From Pythium myriotylum (Eukaryota; Oomycota; Peronosporomycetes; Pythiales; Pythiaceae), in contig JALJCQ010000015.1 of assembly GCA_023091665.1 (NCBI GenBank), forward strand, positions 2,604,001 to 2,668,000: 64,000 nucleotides of DNA, read 5' to 3'. Positions within the stretch are counted from its first letter, which is position 1, and every line of letters begins with the position of its first letter. This document shows positions 43,397 to 51,480 of the stretch, piece after piece. Below the pieces are notes generated by a model, which saw only the letters and a program-made list of their open reading frames with translations, searched no databases and was not told the origin of the DNA. The translations under genes and the position numbers were made by a program.

Positions 43397-45376
43397 ATGA
43401 TCAGCGACGACGTGCGGTGCGAGCTCCACGACCTGCTGCGCCCGTGGCTGCGCGTGCTGCGCGAGCGCACGTTCCTCACGGGCACGCACGACGTGGAGAA
43501 GCTCACGAGCGGCGACTGCCTCTGGCTGCGGCTCCCCGCGAAGCGAGAGGTCGACGCGCGCGTCTTCGAGGCGCTCGAGCTGCTCGCGCTCGTCGGCACG
43601 GTCGACTATGCGCTCTGGCGGCGCGCGCTCTCGGAGGCCACGGCGGGACGCACGACGCGCAGAGCGAAGCCCGGTCTGCAGGCCTGCCAGGTCGGGTGCG
43701 TGCTCTCGATCAGTGGGACTGACGAATTCCCGAACGTGGTCATCGAGTGGTGCGAGCGAGCTGTCGTCGGCGCACTCCGATCGACGGCCTCAAGAGAGTA
43801 TACACATATGAGGGACTGGCTTGATGGCCTCCACGAACGAGCCGTCGGGGTTAGTTCGAGTCGTCGAAAGCTGGAAATCCCGTTGGAGATCTGGGTCCAT
43901 GAAGAGTCGTTCGAGAGACGGATGCGGCAACTCGCAGCTGTTGCAGTCCAGCAGCGAAACCGGCACAAACAACCACTTTTCAATGGCGTCGATTGGACGC
44001 CTTTGTTTCGAGTAACCAAGATTGACCCCGGTACTCCCGACGTTTTGACCGCGCGTGCTTTCAAGGCCATAGTCGATGTTGTGTCGTGTGGTATTGCAAT
44101 CGACACGTTCAAGCCAAATGGGATGGAAGTGACTAGTGATAACACCTCTGGCGTAGCAGAGGGACTCACACAGTTGATGGGCTTCTCTCAATTGAAGGAC
44201 GGTGAGCTCTCCATGCGGGGAGTTGTTAGAAATGTTGAACTCCCAGTATATATGACACCCAAGACAGTAGCAGCTCTGTTTGGAGCCTTACGAACCAGCA
44301 AGTCTGTTCGCTCTCTCGCAATCAACAGCCCCCTCTCTCCGTGGCAACCTGACCCAGAGGACGGTCCAAAGATGACCCAAGAGGAACGCGTCCATTTCTG
44401 GCGATGGATTGCGTTTTCGATCTTTGGTCCGTATGCGGATAACCGTATCAAGCAAGTTGGTATCGACGTGTCATCAGTATCGCAGGGCGATTTAGAAGGC
44501 GCGCAATACCAAGTAGCTAACCCGCATTCAATTCCGGGGTTTCAGTATGATGCTGGTCGAGTGGTGAGTTTAACGCCGAACACCCGGCCTGTCCGATACT
44601 TAAAAATCGAGAGGGTCAACCGCACATCGAGGTATGCACTTCCAAGCTTGCTTCACTCAATCGGGGCCCACATTGAGACACTATCGCTGCAATCAATTGA
44701 CTGCGATGAACCGCTTGATGATTTCATCCGAAACGTCTCCACAGTCTGCCCTCGGCTCCGACGACTCTGCATCAGCTACGGAGCTAAAATCAACTCTATG
44801 CAGCCAATCGTTGATGCCTACGAGCGAAGTACGTGGCAATTGCAAAGTCTCGAACTTGTCAACGTGGAAGTAGTCGATAAATGCAGTCTTGCCGATTTCT
44901 TTGACACCCTGGCGAGCGACTCCCGTGCGATAAGCGGTCATCTGCGTCGTATCTCATTCAAAGCTAGCCGTGTGGATGCACTGTATCCTGGTCTCCTTGC
45001 AAGTTTAGAAGCAGTTCTCCGCTCGAACTTCACCCTCCATGAGTTGGACATATCAATATCGTATGGGCAACGTGTGCGTTTGCATGCGCAAGACTGGAGT
45101 TTGATCAACCAGGTCGCCTCTCATAATGGCGAGCCAATATCTCTCCGACGTGGACCATTGGATATTTCTCAGAAGCTCGCGTTTCTTAGCATTGAATCCC
45201 ATCGAATGAGGTCCGATTCGAGGACAATTCAATCCGATTACTCCCAAGACGCACATCTCGCCCTACCTTCAGCTTTGGTGGCGACTATATTTGAATTTGC
45301 TGCGAAGTGCGAACGGAGATCCGTGTCCGTGCGGTTTACTGACTACACTGCCGCGAAGTCCATCGTTTGGGAATGA
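43397..45376 (+). CDS. LRR-like multigene family, member D (intact)
   Basis: Single exon, 659 aa from ATG at 43397. The architecture matches member C: an N-terminal LHDLLRPWLRVLRER helix; VFEALELLALVGTVDYALW; a segment with WTPLFRVTKIDPGTP; RNVELPVYMTPKTVAALFGAL and an SLAINSP turn; a FWRWIAFSIFG helix; LRR-like repeats (VCPRLRRLCISYG; LQSLELVNVEV; HLRRISFKAS); and the C-terminal KLAFLSI then TIFEFAAKCERRSVSVRF. It lacks the LLPGWG motif of A and C. Sequence identity to C is low outside the blocks, so the family is old and fast evolving. Function is unknown. Confidence 0.75.
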   Translation: MISDDVRCELHDLLRPWLRVLRERTFLTGTHDVEKLTSGDCLWLRLPAKREVDARVFEALELLALVGTVDYALWRRALSEATAGRTTRRAKPGLQACQVGCVLSISGTDEFPNVVIEWCERAVVGALRSTASREYTHMRDWLDGLHERAVGVSSSRRKLEIPLEIWVHEESFERRMRQLAAVAVQQRNRHKQPLFNGVDWTPLFRVTKIDPGTPDVLTARAFKAIVDVVSCGIAIDTFKPNGMEVTSDNTSGVAEGLTQLMGFSQLKDGELSMRGVVRNVELPVYMTPKTVAALFGALRTSKSVRSLAINSPLSPWQPDPEDGPKMTQEERVHFWRWIAFSIFGPYADNRIKQVGIDVSSVSQGDLEGAQYQVANPHSIPGFQYDAGRVVSLTPNTRPVRYLKIERVNRTSRYALPSLLHSIGAHIETLSLQSIDCDEPLDDFIRNVSTVCPRLRRLCISYGAKINSMQPIVDAYERSTWQLQSLELVNVEVVDKCSLADFFDTLASDSRAISGHLRRISFKASRVDALYPGLLASLEAVLRSNFTLHELDISISYGQRVRLHAQDWSLINQVASHNGEPISLRRGPLDISQKLAFLSIESHRMRSDSRTIQSDYSQDAHLALPSALVATIFEFAAKCERRSVSVRFTDYTAAKSIVWE

Positions 45377-45973
45377 GATAGTAATTATTTTGTTTCTCTT
45401 TCTCTCTCTCTCTCCTGTCTCTACTCCTCAATCGACTAATCTGAGCTATCTCTCCGCACCATGCGGACAGAGTTTAAGCTGTTGTTGTTGCCATATTGCC
45501 TCCTGTCAGTAAGGTCACTCACCCGAGCATTCTGTTCCATCCTGTTGCTCAGTTTTGCACGACGGCAACTTCACAGTGTCATCTTACCCAACGAGTAGTC
45601 ATCCACGATTGCTGCCGAGTGGTAGAGAATTTGCCTTTGGTGAAAACGAGTTTGTGAACTCATCTCGTCAAAGACAGAAAGAAAGCAAATTATTTGCTTA
45701 TCATTTCTCATATTGGCATATTACCATAAAATGGTAATGTACCAAATATGAGAAATGATATGTTGAAAATAGGTCGATGTGTCGAAATTTACTAAGATAT
45801 CGAATTAGCAATGTAAAATACATATTTAAATTATGTATTTTACGGTGTTAATTCGATATTTGGTAAAGCGTGTTTTAACACGCTTTACACACAGCGGAAA
45901 ATAGATATTTCACGTTGACGGTTATTCGAATAATCGGGCATTCGTGTAACCAAATACCGAGAATACAGAGACC
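45377..45973. other. AT-rich spacer between members D and E
   Basis: Contains a CT-rich microsatellite (about 45395-45420) and, from 45700, a stack of inverted repeats (listed separately). Its composition is far more AT-rich than the genes on either side. No coding sequence is seen. Confidence 0.45.
45700..45887. repeat. Three consecutive AT-rich inverted repeats (MITE-like)
   Basis: First hairpin 45700-45759: 15 bp arms ATCATTTCTCATATT paired with AATATGAGAAATGAT, with an inner ATTACCAT/ATGGTAAT pairing. Second hairpin about 45788-45867: ATATCGAATTA/TAATTCGATAT and inner GTAAAATACATA/TATGTATTTTAC share one centre, so the arms span nearly 40 bp. Third: AAAGCGTG/CACGCTTT at 45865-45887. The arrangement is like a small non-autonomous fold-back element; no target duplication was identified. 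Confidence 0.6.
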
Positions 45974-46663
45974 ATGGCGTCGCTGCTGCCACCGGAGCTG
46001 CGCGCGTACGTGCGCCACGTGCTGCAGCCGTGGGTGGACGCACTGGCCGCCGGCGCGCAGCTCAGCTGCTCGAGCCCGTTTGACGCGACGGACGCCGTTC
46101 TCACAGTCACGTTCGCGACGGAAGGCGAGATCGACGTGCGCGTCTTCGAAGCAGTCGAGCTGCTGGCGTTGGTGGGCCTGGTCGACTCAAACCTTTGGTT
46201 CGAAGCCGTCCATGCAGCAGCGCACCGCCGCTCTCCATGGCTCCGAGTGCCCTACGGCCGATCGTTGCCCATCAAGTGCATCCTTCGTATCCGCCACGGA
46301 GAGGACTTTCCAACGGCGATCACTTCGTGGAGTGAGCGAATTGTACTTGGTGGCGTGGAAGGCACCGCGTCCAAGGAGTACACAGCCATTCGAACGTTAC
46401 TGGAGGCTGTCTGCAAGACGATGGAGCTGGCGAGTGAACGACTTGGCGTGTCCATCGCTATGTCTCGTGGTCAGCTGGTTATTCCCGTTGAGATCACCAC
46501 TAGCCAAGGTGATTATGAAGAGCGCGTTGCTCAGCTAGCCCAGGTCGCATCGATGCAGTGTGGCCGCACCGGCGTTCCGCCATCACCAATGGAAGTCGCT
46601 CTTCCGAGTGACTCGAGTGGACCCAGGCGTCCCTCTGCGTGTCTCAGCCAAGTCATTTCTGCT

Positions 46664-46671
46664 GCTCACGC
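46664..46671 (+). repeat. 8 bp target duplication of the Mutator-like element, left copy
   Basis: GCTCACGC here is repeated at 48655-48662. Removing one copy and the element rejoins the member E frame in phase and reproduces the family alignment across the site, so these are true target duplications. Confidence 0.85.
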
Positions 46672-46678
46672 GGGAGGA

Positions 46679-46726
46679 GAAAATGTGTCCGACTGGTGTC
46701 CTATTCTGTCCAATTTGTCCTACGAT
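46679..46726 (+). repeat. Left terminal inverted repeat of the Mutator-like element
   Basis: 48 bp beginning GAAAATGTGTCCGACTGG; exact reverse complement of 48600-48647. Confidence 0.9.
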
Positions 46727-46925
46727 TTTTGGTAAGCTTTCAGGATTTTCGGTCAGGTTTAGGACAAGTGGACCAAGCATCGTGAACTAAGAGAATCTTG
46801 TCATTCTATTGAGGATCTGACTCTGGTAGTGGTTCTTCTACTGGAAGTCGAGGAATTCCTGTGGAATAACAATTTCAACCTCTTGGGCATGGGATGGTGG
46901 CTCGGCGTGTCCTTTCTTGATGTCC

Positions 46926-48252
46926 TCAATCAGCTGACTGCGAAAGCTGACAGCGAATGCTGTCAGCTTTCGCAGTCTGAACAAAAGTAGCGAGACTTGG
47001 GCGTGCACGCTTGAAACGCTCCCCGAAATCACGATTGTACTTTTCGAGAGGGTTGTTCGTGCGATTTTGGATAGGGATATCATGCTCAGCCATTGCGCTT
47101 ACGTTCCACATACTCACATCATACCGGCCCATCCAGGTGCACCGGAAGTACTGCCAAAACTGATTCCATTTCTGCTTCGCCCCACTCTCATCTGTGACGG
47201 AGCGGACGAAACTGATACCCTACAATAGTCGCACGACCACAATGAGATCTCAGACACGTGAAAAACGGAATGTACATACCTTCTCGATATCGGCTGATGG
47301 AATGATGGTCAGCAGGTCCAACTTATTCTTCTGCATGATTTCACTGACTTTGTCGGTTGGAATACCAAGATCAATCAACTTGCGGCGCATGGCCTGTTTG
47401 AAATGAAACAAACAGCCAATCACGGTCACTTTCGGGAACTGTTCCACCACAGCGTTGATCAACGCTTGTTCAAAATCACAAGTAACTGTCGCAGGCTCAA
47501 GCATTCGATCCGTAGCCACAATAACCGAATTCAGTACACTCCAATAAGTATCCTGGTTCTTTCGGTTGACAAGTGCGTACATGACCGGCACGTAGAGATC
47601 CACTGAGGGGTCGTGCACCATGATAATCAAGCACTGAGAAAAGCCGGGAGGAGCCATTTTGAACGTTCCGTCAATGTAGACGTTGCAACCACGATAGCGC
47701 AGCAATCGCACCAACTCAGGATGGCCAAACAAAAGGATTCGCTCAATCTCCCCAGTCGCAGTGGTTTTGGCCGAGTTCTCGATTAGAAACGGACGCTTGT
47801 CATCGGGTGCGAGGCAACGCAGCGCATTCTCTTCCAGCGCGCGTATAGCGTCACCGCCACTGGCTCGGGCGCGTACAGTCTTCACAATCGAGATCCCTTG
47901 GGTCTTAGGAATGATGGTCAGATGCTTCCCCGTGCAGCTTGCGCATCTCGGCCATCACATCTTCCCACACAAGAGTAGGCATTGAGTCAATCCTACTCAT
48001 AGCCTCTCTTTCCAAAGCAATACGCATGTCTCTGCGAACATCAACTTCCTGGTTTGGAATCGTGGTTTTGCACGTATGCTCGTTCTTGTCAACATAAACT
48101 TCGCCCTTCTCAATTGTTCGGGCTTCACAGCCTTTCCGCCACTGTTGACAATACCAGTAGATTGTCCCCGTCTTCTTATTCGTTCGCTTCTTGACGTACA
48201 AATGATCGTTTCGAAGCATTTCGCTCACTGAGTACGTGACCGAAGATGGCAT
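46926..48252 (-). pseudogene. MULE transposase with FLYWCH-like finger (frameshifted)
   Basis: N-terminal exon from ATG 48252: a FLYWCH-like zinc finger (YWYCQQWRKGCEART, then NEHTC). A one-base shift near 47920-47940 separates it from the catalytic part. The MULE domain has VYIDGTFKMAPPGFSQ (first Asp), VTCDFEQALINAV (second Asp), and GCLFHFKQAMRRK (the CxxH-like segment). A 60 bp intron (47220-47279, GTATGT donor, TTGTAG acceptor) leads to exon 46926-47219, with NPLEKYNRDFG near the last catalytic position. The C-terminus is broken by a fold-back insertion at 46936-46977, beyond which the normal reading (LIEDIKKGHAEPP) continues in another frame to about 46838. Confidence 0.75.
46936..46977. 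repeat. Perfect 19 bp inverted repeat with 4 nt loop inside the transposase
   Basis: GACTGCGAAAGCTGACAGC (46936-46954), loop GAAT, then its exact reverse complement (46959-46977). The extra arm shifts the transposase frame, so it is a later snap-back duplication rather than an original part of the gene. Confidence 0.9.
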
Positions 48253-48360
48253 CCTCGGTGGTGGCGCTAACAAGAGCTCTGCTCCACCAATTCACCCGCC
48301 ACGTACCCTAAACCCTCCTAATCTGATATGGATACATGGTAATTACTGTTGTAAAAACGT

Positions 48361-48460
48361 TTTAGGACACTTTAGGACACTTTAGGACACTTTAGGACAC
48401 TTTAGGACACTTTAGGACACTTTAGGACACATTAGGATGGTTTAGGACACTTTAGGACAC
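48361..48460 (+). repeat. TTTAGGACAC tandem array (transposon subterminal repeats)
   Basis: Seven perfect consecutive decamers from 48361 to 48430, then a diverged unit and two more good copies to 48460. They lie about 140-240 bp inside the right TIR. Related AGGACA motifs occur at both ends of the element. Confidence 0.9.
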
Positions 48461-48599
48461 CCTAGAGCCTTGATAATATGTACAATATGTACATATAATA
48501 TTGACAATCTGTCGTGTTTAGATATTATCTCGTTTTTCAAACGAGAAAATTTCGGGATTTTGGACAGTATTAGGACATTCTGTTGCAAGATATTGCAAG

Positions 48600-48647
48600 A
48601 TCGTAGGACAAATTGGACAGAATAGGACACCAGTCGGACACATTTTC
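48600..48647 (-). repeat. Right terminal inverted repeat of the Mutator-like element
   Basis: Exact 48 bp reverse complement of 46679-46726. The second GCTCACGC target copy follows at 48655-48662. Confidence 0.9.
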
Positions 48648-48956
48648 CGACATCGCTCACGCAGATTGCCGAGTGCGGGATCCACTTCGACATGTTCTGG
48701 CTACACGACATCAAGGTCGAAGAGGAAGCCATGACAGTTTTCACGCGAGGATTACAGATGCTGCTGGCGACAGAGACGCGTGGGCAGCAATTGTCGATGC
48801 GAGGCACGGTGAAGGTGATCGAGCTGCCCGTGTTTGTGACTCGACGTGTGGTGTCTGCTTTTTTCTCAGCGTTACGAATTAGCCAGGCTGTACGTACTCT
48901 TGCTATCAACCAGCCAGCTATCCGTTGGCAGGAGGAACGAGCGCCCAGCCCCACTA

Positions 48957-49366
48957 TGTCACAGAAGCGGGGCGACACTGAGCGGGGAAGACCGAAGCCG
49001 AGGCTAGTTGGGGCGAAGAAGGCTAGACTTGATTGCTCGATGGCAAGTTGTGGAGTGATATTGAATGGGCCCGGGATTCAAACCTCCCAAGCCTTACTGT
49101 CTGAGCCACCCATATGGTTTACGTCGTCTCTCCTAACTAATCTTGAATAAACTATACTGGATCTTTGGTCTAGACTCCGTGTACGAGTCAGGACACGAGA
49201 TGTTCTTAGCCAAACTTATCCTACTGTTTGTATGGGATTACTGAGGTCATCCCTCCGTGTTATAGTTGGGGCTCCGGACAAGAGCAGTCTTGTCCGGCTA
49301 TGCTGGATTTATCTCGCGCTCAGTATAGTGTAGAGAGGCAGAGTCTATTGTAAGGACTCTGTCACA
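48957..49366 (-). repeat. 3' LTR of Gypsy-1
   Basis: 410 bp, TG...CA ends, apparently identical to 54917-55326. On the minus strand it contains GGGTGGCTCAGACAG and, shortly after, GGTTTGAATCCCGGG, which look like tRNA A- and B-boxes with the middle of the tRNA missing. Confidence 0.9.
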
Positions 49367-51480
49367 TGACCTCCCTTCGAGAGAAGACTTCCCTTCTTGT
49401 TCCTCCAGTACTCGGCGATCAGCCCTGGAATTTGCTTCAAGTTCTCAATGGGTTCCCAAGTGGCTTGTCTCACGGTTTCTCCAAGCCAATGGATCTTGTA
49501 CTGCTGTTTACCTTGACGTCTGCGGTCTCCAATGACTGCTTGGACCAGTTGTCCTTCTGTTCCGTCTGCAAGTAAAACCTTAGCAGCTTGCTGATGTCGC
49601 CTGTCGTCCTTCTGATACAGCTTCAACCGTGAAGTGTGAAATACAGGATGGATTCGAAGATCCTTCGACATAGCGATCTCGTATGAATCATGGTGGACTT
49701 TCTTCACGATGGGGTAGGGTCCAACGAATCTTGGTGCCAACTTGCTTGTCGATGCGAAGCCCTTGTGGCGGATGTCCAGATTCTTACCGTCAAGCAATAC
49801 GAGTTGACCGATCTCAAACTCTTGGTGCTTGCGGTTCCTGTCGTAGTACGACTTCATACGTTCTTGCGCTTCACTCATAGCGTCTTGTGCTTTCCGAAGA
49901 AAGACTTCTTGTTGCAAGAGAAACTCTTTTGCTGTCTTGCTCAACTTAGTGAACTCTGGATCAGCTGCAACATCATCCGGCATGTATGGAACATAGCCAA
50001 GATCAGCTTCGAAAGGTGACATACCGATCGAAGAATGCACTCTGCGGTTATACGCAAACTCTGCTAAGTGCAAATATTCACTCCAGTCATTCTGTGCTGG
50101 ATTCACAACTCCTCGGAGATAATCCTCGACGAAACGATTCGTCCGTTCTGTCTGTCCATCTGTTTGGGGACGGAACGCTGATGAGAGATTGTGCTGAGAC
50201 TTCAGGATCGATGCCACTGAGGTCCAAAACTTGGATGTGAACTTAGAGTCACGATCCGACACAATGGTCTTGGGGATACCATGATCTTTCACGTAGTGCT
50301 TCATGAAAAGACTCGCGGTGCCCTCCGCTGATGCAGTCGTCTTAGTTGCGATGAACTTGGCACGTTTCGTCAGACGATCGACAATTACCATGATTGCATC
50401 ATCATCTTCCTTGGTCTTTGGTAAGGATACCAGAAAGTCCATGGAAATCTCAACCCATCTTCCCGATGGAATACTGAGTGGATTGAGGAGACCTGGCGGT
50501 TTAAATTGCCTGGCTTTGTTACGCTGACACATCTCACAAGTGTTCACGTAACGCTGGATGTACTTGGTCATGCGCGGCCAATAGTACTTCTTCTGGACTG
50601 CAAGATACGTCTTGTAGTAACCAGGATGACCAGCGGTCAAAACATCGTGATTCTCATAGATTACACGATTCTTCAGATCTTCGTTGTCAGGAATCACAAG
50701 TCTGGGATGTTCGTCCTCCATTGTTTGATAGTAAAGGAGTCCGTCGACGACCGAGTGCTTTGGTACTTGCACACCATCAGCCATCTTTTCCAGAATGTCT
50801 CGTGTTCGTTGATCTGACTTGTACAGCTTCTTCACCGACTCTTTCACTGAGACGGGGCTCGCTTCAATAGTTGCTACAATCTCGCGGCTTGCTGCTGCAT
50901 CAAGAAGATCTTGTAGACTAACTTGAGCAGCCTTGTGCTCAAAGCCCGGGTTCCGGGATAACGCGTCAGCGACGTGATTCGTGTGTCCTGGAATCCACTT
51001 GAACTGAGGGTGAAACTCAGCAAGTTCGTTGAACCAACGTGCAACTCTTCTGTTCGTTGTCTTCTGTGTCAAGATCGTCTCTATACTCTTGTGATCCGTT
51101 TCCACAACAAATGGATGATCGAGAAGGTACACACGCCACACCTTTAGCGCGTGCATGATCGCGAGAAGTTCTTGTTCACGAACAGGGTAGTTGAGTTCAG
51201 CAGACTTCATTTTTCGTCCTGTGTATGCGATGGGATACTCTAGCTCTCCCTCCTTTTGAAACAAGACTCCCCCAATGGCGAAGTTGGACGCATCCATCCG
51301 GATTCCGAAAAGCTTCGAGAAGTCCGGTAGTTTCAAAACAGGTGGTGAAGACAGGCGCTGCTTGAGTTGCTCGAAGCACGCCAGTTGATGGTCAGAGAGT
51401 TGGATTGCCTCACTGGATTTCTTCCCCTTGATACACTCATGAAGTGGACCCGCAAACTGTGCAAAGTCCGGGCAGAAACG
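49345..51480 (-). pseudogene. Gypsy-1 pol, RNase H - integrase - chromodomain part
   Basis: The frame runs from the frameshift near 51495 to a stop at 49345, inside the 3' LTR. Order: RNase H (GIRMDASNFAIGG with its catalytic Asp; TDHKSI; FHPQFKWIPGHTNHVADALSR), the integrase HHCC finger (H-x-GHPG, then CEMCQRN), the integrase core with Asp in SMDFLVSLP, Asp in VSDRDSKF and Glu in TDGQTERTNR, and a C-terminal chromodomain (YKIHWLGETVRQATWEP). It directs cDNA processing and integration; chromodomains target heterochromatin. Separated from the RT frame by one base. Confidence 0.85.

Larger units (their letters stand above)
46672..48654 (-). mobile_element. Mutator-like DNA transposon (FLYWCH type), 1983 bp
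   Basis: Bracketed by the 8 bp duplication GCTCACGC. Near-terminal inverted repeats 46679-46726 and 48600-48647 are identical over 48 bp; the outermost 7 bp on each side differ. The interior encodes a leftward transposase with FLYWCH-like and MULE/DDE domains. The right subterminal region holds a TTTAGGACAC decamer array. AGGACA-type motifs also recur in both TIRs, as expected for transposase binding. The transposase is broken, so the copy is non-autonomous now. An 8 bp duplication is shorter than the 9-11 bp usual for MULEs. Confidence 0.85.
45974..48956 (+). pseudogene. LRR-like multigene family, member E, disrupted by a Mutator-like element and truncated at a Gypsy LTR
   Basis: Starts with ATG at 45974 (MASLLPPELRAYVRHVLQPW) and carries the family N-terminal block VFEAVELLALVGLVDSNLW. 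A one-base frameshift lies near 46560-46590. The family segment WKSLFRVTRVDPGVP follows, and the frame is interrupted at 46671 by a DNA transposon. It resumes at 48655 in phase with QIAECGIHFDMFWLH and LPVFVTRRVVSAFFSALR. The gene ends abruptly at 48956 where the Gypsy LTR begins; the FWRWIAF helix and all LRR-like repeats are missing, and no continuation is seen beyond the far LTR at 55327. Dead copy. Confidence 0.75.

Noticed and set aside
45395..45420. CT-rich tract as a regulatory element
   Set aside because: It lies at the 3' end of member D and looks like an ordinary microsatellite.
48361..48460. CRISPR-like or telomeric array
   Set aside because: Units are directly adjacent decamers without spacers and lie inside a DNA transposon; TTTAGGACAC is not a telomere repeat.
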